64,000 nt of DNA, from positions 124,001-188,000 of the forward strand of contig NZ_JAVESS010000002.1 in assembly GCF_034006445.1 (NCBI RefSeq). Reading direction: 5' to 3'. Positions within the stretch are counted from its first letter, which is position 1, and every line of letters starts with the position of its first letter. The position numbers were made by a program, and so were the translations under genes. Positions 28,061 through 40,167 of this stretch are shown here, piece after piece. The notes beneath the pieces are model-generated. The model was not told where the DNA came from. It did no database searches and was given only the letters and a program-made list of their open reading frames with translations. This stretch comes from Desulfovibrio sp. (GTDB lineage: Bacteria; Desulfobacterota; Desulfovibrionia; Desulfovibrionales; Desulfovibrionaceae).

Positions 28061-31000
28061 TTACCCCTGCGCGTCCCGCGCATAGTATTCCTGCAAACTT
28101 TCCACATGGATTTCGTCCCGCCGCGAGCCTATGGCTGTGGCAGTGGCGCGCGCCGCGGCAATGGTGGTGCAATACGGCACCTTGTAGTTCAGGGCCGCAT
28201 GGCGGATGGCCTTGGAGTCCTTGGCCGTATGCTTGCCCGAAGCCGTATTCACGACCAGGGCCACCTCGTGATTGATGAGCAGGTCCACAATGTTGGGACG
28301 TCCTTCATAGACCTTGCGCACTTCTTCAACCTTGAGCCCGTGGTCGCGCAGTATGGCCGCAGTGCCCTTGGTGGCCAGCAGATCAAAGCCCATATTGGCA
28401 AACTTTTCGGCCACTTCTGGCAGGAAGGGTTTGTCGCGGTCATTAACGGAGAGAAAAAGCTTGCCCCCCTGCGGCAACACCTGTCCAGCGCCGAGCTGGC
28501 TTTTAAGGAAGGCTTCGCCAAAGCTGGAGCCCATGCCCATAACTTCGCCGGTGGAGTGCATCTCAGGGCCGAGTATCACGTCCACTCCGGGGAAGCGCTG
28601 GAAGGGCATGACCGCTTCCTTCACGCAGGTAAAGCCGCCCTTGCGCATGCTCCAGGGGTCCAGTTCGTCCAGTTTTTTGCCCAGCATGACCTGGGTGGCC
28701 AGGTACGGCAGGGGAACCCCTGTGGCCTTGGACACAAAGGGCGCGGTGCGCGAGGCGCGCGGGTTGACTTCAAGGATATAAAGATCGTCACCCTTGATGG
28801 CGAACTGGATGTTCATGAGGCCCACCACCTTGAGTTCGCGGGCCAGAGCCTCTGCCTGGGAAGCGATAAGGGCCACATGGTCGTAGGACAGGGAATAGGA
28901 AGGCAGCACGCAGGCCGAGTCGCCGGAGTGGATGCCAGCTTCTTCGATATGCTCCATGATGCCAGCAACATAGACGTCCTTGCCGTCAGACAGGGCGTCC
29001 ACGTCCACTTCCACCGCATGCTCGAGGAACTTGTCCACGAGGATGGGATGCTCCGGCTTTTCGGGCACCTGGGAGTGAAAGTACGCCGTCAGCTCAGCGG
29101 CGTCATACACCACGGCCATGGCGCGGCCGCCAAGCACGTAGCTTGGCCGCACAACCACAGGGTAGGTGATGCGCTCGGCCACTTCCAGAGCGTCTTCAAG
29201 GCTCATGGCCGTGCCGTTGGGCGGCTGCAGCAGGCCCAGCTTCTGGATGAGCGCCTGGAAGCGTTCACGGTCTTCGGCACGGTCAATGGCATCGGGGCTG
29301 GTTCCGAGAATCGGCACCCCGGCGCGCATGAGGGGCACGGCCAGGTTCAGGGGCGTCTGCCCGCCAAACTGCACGATGACGCCTTCGGGCTTTTCTTTTT
29401 CCACAATGTTCATGACGTCTTCGAAGGTCAGCGGTTCAAAGTAAAGCCGATCCGAAGTGTCATAGTCCGTGGAGACAGTTTCAGGGTTGGAGTTGGCCAT
29501 GATGGCCATGACCCCGGCATCGCGCAGGGCGAAGGAGGCGTGGCAGCAGCAGTAGTCAAACTCGATGCCCTGACCGATGCGGTTGGGGCCACCACCAAGG
29601 ATGAGCACCTTGCGGCGGTTTTCAACCTTGAGCTCCTCGCCCTTTTCATAGGTCGAGTAAAAATAGGGAGTATAGGCCTCAAACTCGCCAGCGCAGGTGT
29701 CCACAAGATAATATGTGGGCAGGATGTTCATTTCCTGGCGCAAGCGGCGAATGTCCGCTTCGGGGCGCTTCCACATTTCGGCAAGCTGCCTGTCGGAAAA
29801 GCCGTATTCCTTGGCTTCGCGCAAGATTACCGCCAGGTCGGCGTTCGTGGCGGTCATGTCATTGGCCATGCCAAAGTTGCGGATGTGCTGCTCCATCTCC
29901 ACAATGTCCTGCAACTGGCGCACAAACCAGGGATCAATGGCGGACACGGCAAAGATTTCTTCTTCCGTGATGCCTGCGAGCAAGGCCTGACGCAGCGCAA
30001 AAATGCGGCGCGAATTGGGCCGTTGCAAAGACTCAAGGATGTCCTCACGGGCGGGCAGCTCGGCGTTGAAGTTGAAACCAAGGCCCGTGGCCCCGATTTC
30101 CATTGAGCGCAAGCCCTTTTGCAGGGCTTCCTTGAAAGTACGGCCGATGCTCATGGCTTCGCCAACGCTCTTCATGGAGGTGGTCAGCTCGTCCTTGGCT
30201 CCGGGGAACTTTTCAAAGGTAAAGCGCGGAATCTTCACCACGCAATAGTCGATGGCAGGTTCAAAGCTGGCCACGGTCTCGCGCGTGATGTCGTTGCGCA
30301 GTTCGTCCAGCGTGTAGCCGACCGCCAGCTTGGCCGCAATCTTTGCAATGGGAAAGCCCGTCGCCTTGGAAGCCAGCGCTGAAGAGCGCGACACGCGCGG
30401 ATTCATTTCAATGACCACAACTTCGCCATTGGCGGGGTTGATGCCGAACTGCACATTACTGCCGCCGGTTTCAACGCCGATTTCACGCATGATGGCAATG
30501 GAGAAATCGCGAATCTGCTGGTACTCGGAATCCGTAAGCGTCTGCACCGGGGCCACGGTTATGGAGTCGCCCGTGTGTACGCCCATGGGATCAAGATTTT
30601 CAATGGAGCAGATGATGACACAGTTATCCTTGGTGTCGCGCATCACTTCCATTTCAATTTCTTTCCAGCCGAGCACGCTCTGCTCTATCATGACCTCGGT
30701 AGTGGGGCTTGCGGCCAGACCGTTGCTTGCCACCTCTTCAAGGTCGGCAAGATTATAGGCCACGCCGCCGCCCGTACCGCCAAGGGTAAAGGCCGGGCGC
30801 ACAATCAGCGGGAACGGCAGCACGTTGCCAAGCTGGCGCACTTCGTCAAGGTTGCGGGCAATACCGCTGGCAGGCATCTTGAGGCCGATGCGTTCCATGG
30901 CCTCACGGAAAAGCTCCCGGCTTTCGGCCTTCTCGATAACTTCGGCCCGTGCGCCGATGAGTTCAACGCCGTACTCCGCCAAAACGCCGCCCTTGGCAAG

Positions 31001-31303
31001 TCCAAGAGCGGCGTTCAAAGCCGTCTGTCCGCCAAGGGTCGGCAACAGCGCATCAGGGCGCTCTTTGCGAATAATGGCAGTCAGGGTGTCGAGTTCGATG
31101 GGTTCCACATACGTGGCGTCCGCCAGTTGTGGGTCGGTCATGATGGTAGCGGGATTGGAGTTGACCAGCACCACTTCATAGCCTTCTTCCTTGAGGGCTT
31201 TGACGGCCTGTGAACCGGAGTAGTCAAACTCGCAGCCCTGGCCTATGATGATGGGTCCCGCGCCGATGACAAGAATCTTGTGTAAATCCGTACGCTTAGG
31301 CAT
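28061..31303 (-). CDS. carB: Carbamoyl-phosphate synthase large subunit
   Basis: The 1080-residue synthetase subunit with two homologous ATP-grasp halves. I chose the ATG at 31303, which gives [16 protein letters not shown] and a Shine-Dalgarno-like AGGA; the frame runs on to 31390, but the -10/-35 promoter lies within and past that stretch. Half one contains [17 protein letters not shown] and [15 protein letters not shown]; half two contains [18 protein letters not shown] and [15 protein letters not shown]-terminal MGS-like allosteric domain is present (about 940-1080). Length matches E. coli CarB (1073). Confidence 0.98.
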   Translation of the reverse strand: MPKRTDLHKILVIGAGPIIIGQGCEFDYSGSQAVKALKEEGYEVVLVNSNPATIMTDPQLADATYVEPIELDTLTAIIRKERPDALLPTLGGQTALNAALGLAKGGVLAEYGVELIGARAEVIEKAESRELFREAMERIGLKMPASGIARNLDEVRQLGNVLPFPLIVRPAFTLGGTGGGVAYNLADLEEVASNGLAASPTTEVMIEQSVLGWKEIEMEVMRDTKDNCVIICSIENLDPMGVHTGDSITVAPVQTLTDSEYQQIRDFSIAIMREIGVETGGSNVQFGINPANGEVVVIEMNPRVSRSSALASKATGFPIAKIAAKLAVGYTLDELRNDITRETVASFEPAIDYCVVKIPRFTFEKFPGAKDELTTSMKSVGEAMSIGRTFKEALQKGLRSMEIGATGLGFNFNAELPAREDILESLQRPNSRRIFALRQALLAGITEEEIFAVSAIDPWFVRQLQDIVEMEQHIRNFGMANDMTATNADLAVILREAKEYGFSDRQLAEMWKRPEADIRRLRQEMNILPTYYLVDTCAGEFEAYTPYFYSTYEKGEELKVENRRKVLILGGGPNRIGQGIEFDYCCCHASFALRDAGVMAIMANSNPETVSTDYDTSDRLYFEPLTFEDVMNIVEKEKPEGVIVQFGGQTPLNLAVPLMRAGVPILGTSPDAIDRAEDRERFQALIQKLGLLQPPNGTAMSLEDALEVAERITYPVVVRPSYVLGGRAMAVVYDAAELTAYFHSQVPEKPEHPILVDKFLEHAVEVDVDALSDGKDVYVAGIMEHIEEAGIHSGDSACVLPSYSLSYDHVALIASQAEALARELKVVGLMNIQFAIKGDDLYILEVNPRASRTAPFVSKATGVPLPYLATQVMLGKKLDELDPWSMRKGGFTCVKEAVMPFQRFPGVDVILGPEMHSTGEVMGMGSSFGEAFLKSQLGAGQVLPQGGKLFLSVNDRDKPFLPEVAEKFANMGFDLLATKGTAAILRDHGLKVEEVRKVYEGRPNIVDLLINHEVALVVNTASGKHTAKDSKAIRHAALNYKVPYCTTIAAARATATAIGSRRDEIHVESLQEYYARDAQG

Positions 31304-31377
31304 TGGACATTCCTGCGGCTTTGGAGATCGGTACGAAAGGGGCGGCTCTGAGGGCCACCGTTTGCTCAAACTGAGGA

Positions 31378-31406
31378 ACAATATACGCACTTAACGGCAA
31401 GGTCAA
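31378..31406 (-). promoter_or_regulatory. Probable promoter of carB-carA
   Basis: On the minus strand TTGACC (31406-31401), a 17-nt spacer and TATTGT (31383-31378) lie about 75 nt before the carB ATG. The match is good by eye but untested. Confidence 0.6.
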
Positions 31407-31511
31407 CATTTTCTCTCACAAGGCAAACTGGGCCGCACCACACTAAGCCCTTGCGCACCATCCAGATTTACGCAATACTTCGGGTTCTGAATACACAAGG
31501 GGGCATTGATA

Positions 31512-32717
31512 ATGCAAGACATCAAAAAAGTTGTTCTCGCCTACTCCGGCGGGCTTGATACATCCGTCATCCTGAAATGGCTTATCGAGACGTACAAGTG
31601 CGAGGTCATCGCCGTCACCGCCAATCTCGGCCAGCCTGAAGACCTTTCGGGCGTGGAAGAAAAAGCGCTCAAGACCGGCGCTTCCAAGGCCTATGTGCTT
31701 GATCTGCGCGAAGAAATGGCCAAAGACTTCGTATTTCCCATGATGCGCGGCGCGGCCATCTACGAAGGCCGCTATCTGCTCGGCACGTCCATCGCCCGGC
31801 CCCTCATTGCCAAGGCCCTGGTGGACATCGCCCGCAAGGAAGGCGCCGACGCCATCTCGCACGGCGCCACCGGCAAGGGCAACGATCAGGTGCGCTTTGA
31901 ACTCGCCGCCGCCGCTCTGGCGCCCGAGATCAAGGTCATCGCGCCCTGGCGCGAATGGGAACTCATGTCCCGCACAGCGCTCACCGCTTTTGCCGAAAAG
32001 CACGGCATTCCCATTTCCAGCGCCGCAAAGCGTTACAGCATGGACGCCAACATGCTGCACACAAGCTTTGAAGGCAGCGAACTTGAAAACCCCGGCAGCG
32101 AGCCGCACGAATCCTGCCACGAGCGCTGCGTGCCCGTGGAACTGGCCCCGGACACGCCGGAAATCGTCAGTGTGGACTTTGAGCGTGGCAATCCCGTTGC
32201 CGTCAACGGCAAGGCCCTTTCGCCCGCCACCATCATCAGCACCCTGGCCGAAATCGCCGGACGCAACGGCATTGGCCGCGACGACATGGTAGAAAACCGC
32301 TTTGTCGGCATGAAGTGCCGCGGCGTGTACGAAAACCCCGCCGGCACCCTGCTCTACAAACTGCACCGCGACCTTGAGGGCATCTGCCTTGACCGCGAGC
32401 TGCTCGGCATCCGCGACATGCTGGCCGTGCGCTACGCCCAGTGCGTGTACAACGGCTTCTGGTATTCGCCCGAACGCGAAGCCATGCAGGCTTTTATGGA
32501 CAAGTCGCAGGAAACCGTCACCGGCACTGTGCGCGCCAAACTTTACAAGGGCGGCGTCTGGCCCCTGGCCCGCACCTCTCCCAACTCGCTCTTTTCCGAA
32601 GACCTGGCCACCTTTGAAGGCGGCGACTATGACCACAAGGACGCAGCGGGCTTTATCCGCCTTAACAGCCTGCGCCTGCGCCTGCATGCGGCCGTTAAAA
32701 GCAAGCTGAAGGACTAG
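31512..32717 (+). CDS. argG: Argininosuccinate synthase
   Basis: An enzyme of 401 residues that joins citrulline and aspartate using ATP, the step before argininosuccinate lyase. The PP-loop [17 protein letters not shown] is at residues 7-23. Other conserved parts are [38 protein letters not shown] and [15 protein letters not shown] use the ATG at 31512; a TTG two codons upstream gives no better ribosome site (GGGGG lies 8-12 nt before the ATG). It is divergent from carB, so carbamoyl phosphate and citrulline use are controlled from adjoining regions. The stop codon is the start of a dispersed repeat. Confidence 0.98.
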   Translation: MQDIKKVVLAYSGGLDTSVILKWLIETYKCEVIAVTANLGQPEDLSGVEEKALKTGASKAYVLDLREEMAKDFVFPMMRGAAIYEGRYLLGTSIARPLIAKALVDIARKEGADAISHGATGKGNDQVRFELAAAALAPEIKVIAPWREWELMSRTALTAFAEKHGIPISSAAKRYSMDANMLHTSFEGSELENPGSEPHESCHERCVPVELAPDTPEIVSVDFERGNPVAVNGKALSPATIISTLAEIAGRNGIGRDDMVENRFVGMKCRGVYENPAGTLLYKLHRDLEGICLDRELLGIRDMLAVRYAQCVYNGFWYSPEREAMQAFMDKSQETVTGTVRAKLYKGGVWPLARTSPNSLFSEDLATFEGGDYDHKDAAGFIRLNSLRLRLHAAVKSKLKD

Positions 32718-33045
32718 ACCGGACTATTTTTGAAATGCTTTGCATTTCGCTTTGTCATTCAGCCGAAAAATGTGATCGTCAGTAGAATTCACGCCATGTT
32801 GTGGCGCACTGCATTCTTGTGCAGTAGTAGGGCGTGCAGGCCTTTCAAAGGTAACATGCCCTAAGCCCCCGGCTGGCCAGCAAAAGCCTCCGCCGGGCAG
32901 GCGGCGGTCATCGGACCAGCCTGCCCGGCAAAGCCTCCCGCAGTGGAGCACGGCTCCACCCTGTACCGCTCAAGCGTACTGGAATTTCGGGGGCAGAGGC
33001 GTTTTATGAAGCGCCCCTGCCCCCGAATCATTACTTTAAAAAGCA
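32718..33045. repeat. argG-argH spacer with dispersed repeat (family 3) and a leader hairpin
   Basis: 32729-32862 resembles 55150-55372: shared blocks include TTTGAAATGCTT, CATTCAGCCGAAAAATG and ACGCCATGTTGTGGCGC. Closer to argH, a 16-bp stem (32986-33001 with 33012-33027, one mismatch) ends 18 nt before the argH ATG. No gene is supported. Confidence 0.75.
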
Positions 33046-34458
33046 ATGGACACTGTCATGAAAACCAACCAGAGCTGGGGCGGGCGTTTTGCCGAAGGCC
33101 CCAAAGAAGCCGTGGCCCAGTATACGGACTCCCAATCTTACGACAGGGCCCTGTATGCCCAGGATATCCGCGCCTCGCAAGCCCATGCGCGCATGCTGGG
33201 CCGTCAGGGCATTATTCCGCCAGGTGAAGCTCAGTTACTGGTTGAAGGGCTTGACCGCGTTCGCGAAGAAATCCGCTCCGGCAACTTTGTCTGGAAACCG
33301 GAACTTGAAGACGTGCACATGAACATTGAGGCGCGTCTTACAGAAATTATGGGCAATGTGGGCAAAAAACTGCACACAGGCCGCAGCCGCAATGACCAGG
33401 TCGGGTTGAGTTTTCGCCTCTTTGTGGCGGACAGGCTTGAGACATGGCGTCAGCGCGCCGCTGGCCTGTGCTCCGTGCTGGTGCAACGCGCCACGGAACA
33501 CACCGCCGACATCCTGCCCGGTTGTACCCACCTGCAACCCGCACAGCCCGTAAGCCTTGCGCACCATCTGCTTGCCTACGCATGGATGTTCAGGCGTGAT
33601 GCCATGCGCATGGCCGACTGCCTTGACCGTGTTCGCATATCCCCCCTGGGCGCGGCCGCCCTGGCGGGCACAACCTACCCTCTTGACCCGCAAAGCGTGG
33701 CAGAGGACGTGGGCTTTTCCGGCGTTTACAGTAATTCTATGGACGCGGTCTCCGACAGGGATTTCGTGCTGGAAGCGCTTTTTTGCGGTTCCACCATCAT
33801 GATGCATCTCTCGCGCCTGTGTGAAGAAATCATCCTGTGGGCCAATCCGGGCTTTGGCTTTGTGCGCCTGCCAGACAGCTACTCCACCGGCTCCTCCATC
33901 ATGCCGCAAAAAAAGAATCCCGACGTGGCCGAACTTATGCGCGGCAAGACAGGGCGCGTGTACGGCTCGCTCATGAGCCTGCTCACCATCATGAAAGGCT
34001 TGCCCCTGGCCTATAACCGCGACATGCAGGAAGACAAGGAAGGCTTTCTTGACGCCGACAACACGGTTGAAGCCTCGCTGCGCCTCATGGCGGGCATGAT
34101 GGAAGAGCTGACCTTTCGCACGGATCGCATGCGCGAAGCCTGCAAGGCCGGTTTTCTTAACGCCACGGAACTGGCCGATTATCTGGTGGGCAAGGGCCTG
34201 CCCTTCCGCGAGGCCCATCACGTTACCGGCCAATGCGTGGCGGCGGCCGAAAGCCAGTGCAAGGGGCTTGAAGACCTCACCCTGGCTGAAATGCAGGCGC
34301 TTGAGCCACGCATTGAGAAAGATGTGTACGCCATACTGGACTATGCGGCCGCTGTTCGCCGGCGCGAGACGCCCGGCGGCACTGGCCCGCAGTCCATTGC
34401 CGCGCAGGTGGCCCAACTCAGGACGTGGCTTGCCGGCATGAACGGCACGGCCATTTAA
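33046..34458 (+). CDS. argH: Argininosuccinate lyase
   Basis: A fumarase-superfamily enzyme of 470 residues (466 if the second ATG at 33058 is used) that splits argininosuccinate into arginine and fumarate. WGGRFAEGP is the standard start, followed by [16 protein letters not shown] and [11 protein letters not shown]. The family signature [12 protein letters not shown] is near residue 285, holding the catalytic Ser. [22 protein letters not shown] is conserved too. Both candidate starts have weak ribosome sites behind a strong hairpin, which may limit translation. Followed after 16 nt by an unknown gene. Confidence 0.97.
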   Translation: MDTVMKTNQSWGGRFAEGPKEAVAQYTDSQSYDRALYAQDIRASQAHARMLGRQGIIPPGEAQLLVEGLDRVREEIRSGNFVWKPELEDVHMNIEARLTEIMGNVGKKLHTGRSRNDQVGLSFRLFVADRLETWRQRAAGLCSVLVQRATEHTADILPGCTHLQPAQPVSLAHHLLAYAWMFRRDAMRMADCLDRVRISPLGAAALAGTTYPLDPQSVAEDVGFSGVYSNSMDAVSDRDFVLEALFCGSTIMMHLSRLCEEIILWANPGFGFVRLPDSYSTGSSIMPQKKNPDVAELMRGKTGRVYGSLMSLLTIMKGLPLAYNRDMQEDKEGFLDADNTVEASLRLMAGMMEELTFRTDRMREACKAGFLNATELADYLVGKGLPFREAHHVTGQCVAAAESQCKGLEDLTLAEMQALEPRIEKDVYAILDYAAAVRRRETPGGTGPQSIAAQVAQLRTWLAGMNGTAI

Positions 34459-34474
34459 ACCGGGACAGACTGCC

Positions 34475-35452
34475 ATGCCCTTTTTTACGGATCAGAACCC
34501 CGAAGCCCCGCAGGGCGCTTCCTGGCCCCAGTGGGTTGAAGAGGCCCGTCTGGATGACGGCCTTGCGGCCCAGGCCTATGAGGACACCCCTGCGCAATGG
34601 CGGGCGGCCATCAAGACAGGGCTTGCCCTGGCCCATATGCACTTTGGTTCTGATCCCGGCCGGATGTGGGACATGCGAAGCGACGGGCATCTGGGGTTCT
34701 GGCGGCGCGGCGAAAGCCATGCCGCCCCGTGGGCCATCGTTGCCTTTACCCCGGCCTACGCGGCCGCCGCAAGGCTGGCCGCCGCCTGCATTCCGGCCAT
34801 TCTGGCCGGGGTTCCGCTGACAGGAGCCGTCTGTGTGGGCGGGCAGCCCCACCGCTCCGCCCTGGTCAGCCTTGAACTGGGCGGCGTTGAAGACATCTTT
34901 GTGCTGGACTCCCCCGGTCTTCACAGATTGCTTGAAGAAAGCCCCCCCGGCGGAAGGCTGGTGCTGCTGCACGCGGGCGGGCTGGCCCCCAACGTGGAAC
35001 TGGCCCCCACCGTGGAACTGGCCCGGAGCATGGGCCTGCCCTGCTGGCAGGAACATCATTCACCGACGCTTGCCCTGGTTGAAGCAGATCCCCCCGTCAA
35101 TGGGCAGAACCCTGCGGACGACGGCAACCGCATTGATCTTGAGGCATTGTATTTTGCCCAGGCAGAAGCTCTGGACACGGCCACAAGCGTCACGGCCACA
35201 AGCGTCACGGCCCCAATGTCCACTGACGGCCCCAGCGGCGCGACCACGCCGCTTGCACGGGATGCGCAGCCGCCGGACGCTCTTTATCTCACTTCCGGCG
35301 ACCAGGAGCAGGCAGATTTGCTGCATGGCAAAGCCTTTTCCACCGGCGGCCCCGGTTTGATTCTGACGCCGGGCTGCGAGGGCTTTTGGCTGCACCCCGG
35401 CCTTACGCCGGATTTTTTCCGCGTGCATTGCCTGACCTTTGGCATGCTGTGA
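34475..35452 (+). CDS. Unknown protein between argH and EF-G
   Basis: A 325-residue cytoplasmic protein with no signal peptide or membrane helix. I do not recognise it with confidence. The middle part (AFTPAYAAAARLAAACIPAI, then ILAGVPLTGAVCVGG) has the Ala-rich helix and strand pattern of a Rossmann-like half-domain and faintly recalls the histidinol/aldehyde dehydrogenase fold; that is inference only. Two internal direct duplications occur: VELAPTVELAR and ATSVTATSVTAP, the second in a Ser/Thr/Pro-rich linker at about 228-255. It is 16 nt after argH and 24 nt before the EF-G gene, so it is cotranscribed with both. Confidence 0.6.
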   Translation: MPFFTDQNPEAPQGASWPQWVEEARLDDGLAAQAYEDTPAQWRAAIKTGLALAHMHFGSDPGRMWDMRSDGHLGFWRRGESHAAPWAIVAFTPAYAAAARLAAACIPAILAGVPLTGAVCVGGQPHRSALVSLELGGVEDIFVLDSPGLHRLLEESPPGGRLVLLHAGGLAPNVELAPTVELARSMGLPCWQEHHSPTLALVEADPPVNGQNPADDGNRIDLEALYFAQAEALDTATSVTATSVTAPMSTDGPSGATTPLARDAQPPDALYLTSGDQEQADLLHGKAFSTGGPGLILTPGCEGFWLHPGLTPDFFRVHCLTFGML

Positions 35453-35476
35453 TAAACCCTGTGTTCTGGAGCCGTC

Positions 35477-37519
<2,043 letters not shown>

Positions 37520-37531
37520 GGCTGTGAACCC

Positions 37532-38365
37532 GTGACGAACCGCACTACAGAAACCAGCGGCAAAGGGCATGCCCCCCGCGCCAAAAAAAGTCTTGGCCAG
37601 CATTTTCTGCGCCGTGAAGATATCTGCCACCGCATTGCTGCCCTTATCGCCCCGTGCGCCCATGACCGTATCGTTGAAATCGGCCCTGGCCCCGGCGCGC
37701 TGACCCGCGCCATTGAGGCTGCCCCGCATGCCCGGCTGCTGCTGATCGAAAAAGACCGCCACTGGGCCGCCGAGCGCCAGCGCCTGGGCGGCGCGAACAC
37801 GCAGGCGGTGCTCGCCGATGCCCTGCGGTTTGACTGGCGGCGCATCAGCCCGCAGGAGCCGTGGAAGGTCATAGGCAATTTGCCCTACAATGTGGCTTCT
37901 CCGCTTATCTGGGACATCGTATCCCTTTCCGAAGGCTGGCAGATGGCGGCGTTTATGGTGCAGAAAGAAGTGGGCCAGCGTCTTGCGGCACAGCCGGACA
38001 CCGGGCATTACGGGGCGCTTTCCGTATGGGTGCAGAGCTATGCCCGCCCGCGCATGGAGTTTGTGGTGGGCCCTGGAGCCTTCAGTCCGCCTCCCAAGGT
38101 GGACTCCGCAGTCCTGAGTTTCACCCCCTTGCCTCTCAGTGAGCGCCCTGCGCACCCGGCGCTTTTATCCCGTCTGTTGCGCATCTGTTTTCAGCAAAGG
38201 CGCAAGCAACTCGGCGGAATATTTCGCCGAGCGGCCCAACCTGGTCTTGAAGATGCATTCAAAAGTACCCAAATTGCACCTGATTTGCGTCCAGAAGTGC
38301 TTTCTCATCACGATTTTCAGCGTATTTCCGCTTTTTGGGCGTCACAGCTTGACAACATGGCATAA
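37532..38365 (+). CDS. rsmA: 16S rRNA m6,2A1518/A1519 dimethyltransferase RsmA
   Basis: A SAM-dependent rRNA dimethyltransferase (KsgA) of 277 residues that modifies two adenines near the 3' end of 16S rRNA. The start is GTG at 37532. HAPRAKKSLGQHFLRRED is the conserved N-terminus, IVEIGPGPGALTRAI the SAM loop, and VIGNLPYNVASPLIWDIV the catalytic NLPY motif. FSPPPKVDSAVL is also typical. It follows the EF-G gene by 12 nt, so translation factor and ribosome modification are expressed together. Confidence 0.96.
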   Translation: MTNRTTETSGKGHAPRAKKSLGQHFLRREDICHRIAALIAPCAHDRIVEIGPGPGALTRAIEAAPHARLLLIEKDRHWAAERQRLGGANTQAVLADALRFDWRRISPQEPWKVIGNLPYNVASPLIWDIVSLSEGWQMAAFMVQKEVGQRLAAQPDTGHYGALSVWVQSYARPRMEFVVGPGAFSPPPKVDSAVLSFTPLPLSERPAHPALLSRLLRICFQQRRKQLGGIFRRAAQPGLEDAFKSTQIAPDLRPEVLSHHDFQRISAFWASQLDNMA

Positions 38366-38485
38366 AAAGTTTTCTGTCTATTCATTATCTTGCTGCAATG
38401 TGCGACTTTAGCGTATTTCAAGCAAGTGGACCTGCAAAAGGCCACTTGAAAACAATGCCGGGGAACTTTTCAGGAGGACATGCTG

Positions 38486-38758
38486 ATGACTAAGGCTGAT
38501 CTGGTTGAAAAAATCGCTGCCAAGGCCAATCTGACCAAGGCTGCTGCTGAGCGGGCCCTCAATGCTTTTCTTGCTTCCGTCGAAGACGCTCTCGTCAAGG
38601 AATCAAAACTCACTCTTACTGGCTTTGGCACCTTTGCGGTCGAGCACCGTAAAGCACGGCAGGGCCGCAACCCCCGTACCGGTGATACGCTTACCATTCC
38701 AGCGTGCAAAATTCTCAAATTTCGCCCCGGCAAGATGCTCAAAGATTCTTTGAATTGA
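38486..38758 (+). CDS. hup: HU-type nucleoid protein
   Basis: A 90-residue DNA-bending protein of the HU/IHF family. I use the ATG at 38486, because AGGAGG lies 8 nt before it; an earlier ATG at 38480 is only 2 nt from the ribosome site. MTKADLVEKIAAKANLTKAA is the dimerisation helix. The signature GFGTFAVEHRKARQGRNP is at about 45-63, with the DNA-inserting Pro in the arm (RNPRTGDTLTIPA). HU and IHF cannot be separated from this alone, but the lack of extra C-terminal residues favours HU. Confidence 0.92.
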   Translation: MTKADLVEKIAAKANLTKAAAERALNAFLASVEDALVKESKLTLTGFGTFAVEHRKARQGRNPRTGDTLTIPACKILKFRPGKMLKDSLN

Positions 38759-39112
38759 TCTTCCGCTGCTCTGCCGCACGGCAAAGCAGCCAAAACCGAA
38801 CATGCCCGTCACGGCAGTGGCCGATGCAAGGCACGTTCGGAAAAAACTCAGATAACATGTATGCCATAGGCCACTGGGAGCCGAAAACATACATGTTATC
38901 TTGGGTTTTCAGCCCCTCTTCTGCGATGCATTGACGCAACCCGCTTTCTGACCACACCGTCTCCCTGAAAAAAAACTTGCCCTTTTACAGTTTGCGGGCT
39001 ATATAACCCACTCATTTGGCGACTCTGTCGCTGTCCGTGTACGGGTAAGACCGTTGACGGTTATTTTTGGGGCTGCCAAGAGCCAGCCCTGCCGCCGAAG
39101 GGGGTGATTTTC
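38759..39112. other. hup-rpsU intergenic region
   Basis: Contains a perfect 13-bp inverted repeat, GATAACATGTATG (38851-38863) and CATACATGTTATC (38888-38900), with a 24-nt loop. A strong sigma-70 promoter follows: TTGCCC (38977-38982), 17-nt spacer, TATATA (39000-39005). A leader of roughly 100 nt with a small hairpin (GGGCTG / CAGCCC, about 39070-39090) leads to rpsU. No small ORF in it is convincing. Confidence 0.7.
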
Positions 39113-39316
39113 TTGCCCGGAGTTTTTCTTAACGAAGACGATTATAACTTTGACATTGCGCTGCGTCGCTTTAAGAAGCAGGTAGAAAAGGCCGGTGTTC
39201 TTTCAGAAATGAAAAAGCGCCAGCACTACGAAAAGCCCAGCGTTATGCGCAAAAAGAAAAAGGCCGCCGCCCGGAAGCGGCTGATGAAAAAAATCAGGAA
39301 GATGAACATGGCTTAA
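39113..39316 (+). CDS. rpsU: 30S ribosomal protein S21
   Basis: A small basic ribosomal protein of 67 residues from a TTG start at 39113, reading [20 protein letters not shown]. The sequence AAGGGGGTGA, close to the ideal anti-16S match, lies at 39098-39107 and would overlap the alternative GTG start at 39104, so TTG is more likely. The body [19 protein letters not shown] and the Lys/Arg-rich tail match S21 well. It has its own promoter and terminator. Confidence 0.95.
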   Translation: MPGVFLNEDDYNFDIALRRFKKQVEKAGVLSEMKKRQHYEKPSVMRKKKKAAARKRLMKKIRKMNMA

Positions 39317-39360
39317 CCGGCCGCGCATATATGCGCCCGGGGCCTTCATCCGGCCAGTCA

Positions 39361-39392
39361 TGCGGGAAGCCCCTTGGGGTTTCCCGCATTTT
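39361..39392 (+). terminator. rpsU intrinsic terminator
   Basis: TGCGGGAAGCCCC (39361-39373) pairs with GGGGTTTCCCGCA (39376-39388), one G-T pair, followed by TTTTC. Confidence 0.85.
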
Positions 39393-39425
39393 CTGCATTA
39401 CTCCACACTCCACCCCACTACTGTT

Positions 39426-39893
39426 ATGACCGTCACCACCACGCTTTTTGAGCAGATCGAAAAAGACTACATCCTGGCCTACAAAGCTAAAGACAGCGTG
39501 CGGCTCACTGTGCTGCGCCTGCTGAAAACGGCGGTCAAAAACCGCCTGGTGGACATGCGGCGGCCTGGCGGCAGCCTTACCGATGAAGAGATGCTTGACG
39601 TCATCGTCAAGGAAGGCAAGCAGCGCCAGGACTCCATTGAACAGTATACTGCGGCGCAGCGCCCTGATCTGGCGGACAAAGAAGCGGCAGAGCTGGTCGT
39701 TCTCAAGGAATACCTGCCCAAGGCCCTCGGCCAGGAAGAACTGCAGGCTCTTATCGAGTCCACGGTGGCTGAACTTGGCGCAACCTCCCCCAAGGACATG
39801 GGCCGGGTTATTTCCGCCATCATGGCCGGACACAAGGGGCAGGTGGACGGCAAGGTTTTGTCCGAAGCCGTCAAGAAGCGCCTGCAGTCCTGA
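39426..39893 (+). CDS. GatB/YqeY-domain protein
   Basis: A 155-residue helical protein of the YqeY family, related to the C-terminal tRNA-binding tail of GatB. The start at 39426 avoids the rpsU terminator, which the longer frame (39360) would translate. Conserved blocks are LRLLKTAVKNRLVD, EEMLDVIVKEGKQRQDSIEQY, LKEYLPKALGQEEL and GHKGQVDGKVLSEAVKKRL. The role is probably linked to tRNA or amidotransferase quality, but function is not established. The rpsU-yqeY-dnaG-rpoD neighbourhood is common in bacteria; here mutS2 is inserted. Confidence 0.93.
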   Translation: MTVTTTLFEQIEKDYILAYKAKDSVRLTVLRLLKTAVKNRLVDMRRPGGSLTDEEMLDVIVKEGKQRQDSIEQYTAAQRPDLADKEAAELVVLKEYLPKALGQEELQALIESTVAELGATSPKDMGRVISAIMAGHKGQVDGKVLSEAVKKRLQS

Positions 39894-40167
39894 GCATACC
39901 GCACGGCCGAAGGATATTTTGCGACATCCTCCGGCGCACAGCGTCGCGCGCCATTTTCACGCCGCATTCCCGCAAGTGGGCATGCCGCAGCATTCCAGCG
40001 TCAATCGCCATGGCCAGATATACCGTCCAGCCGGGAGTTGCCTCGCAAATGGAAAGACTGTGTGCCTGGCGAAGAAGCGCCCTCCATACTATCCGGGCTG
40101 CAAGGCCTGACATTTCGTGCGCCCTTTTTTCTGCGGTTCGCCGTACCAGCGCTTTTGAGGCATCAGC

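Noticed and set aside
28106..30106. 666-residue plus-strand ORF
   Set aside because: Antisense shadow of carB, His/Gly/Val-rich as expected for such frames.
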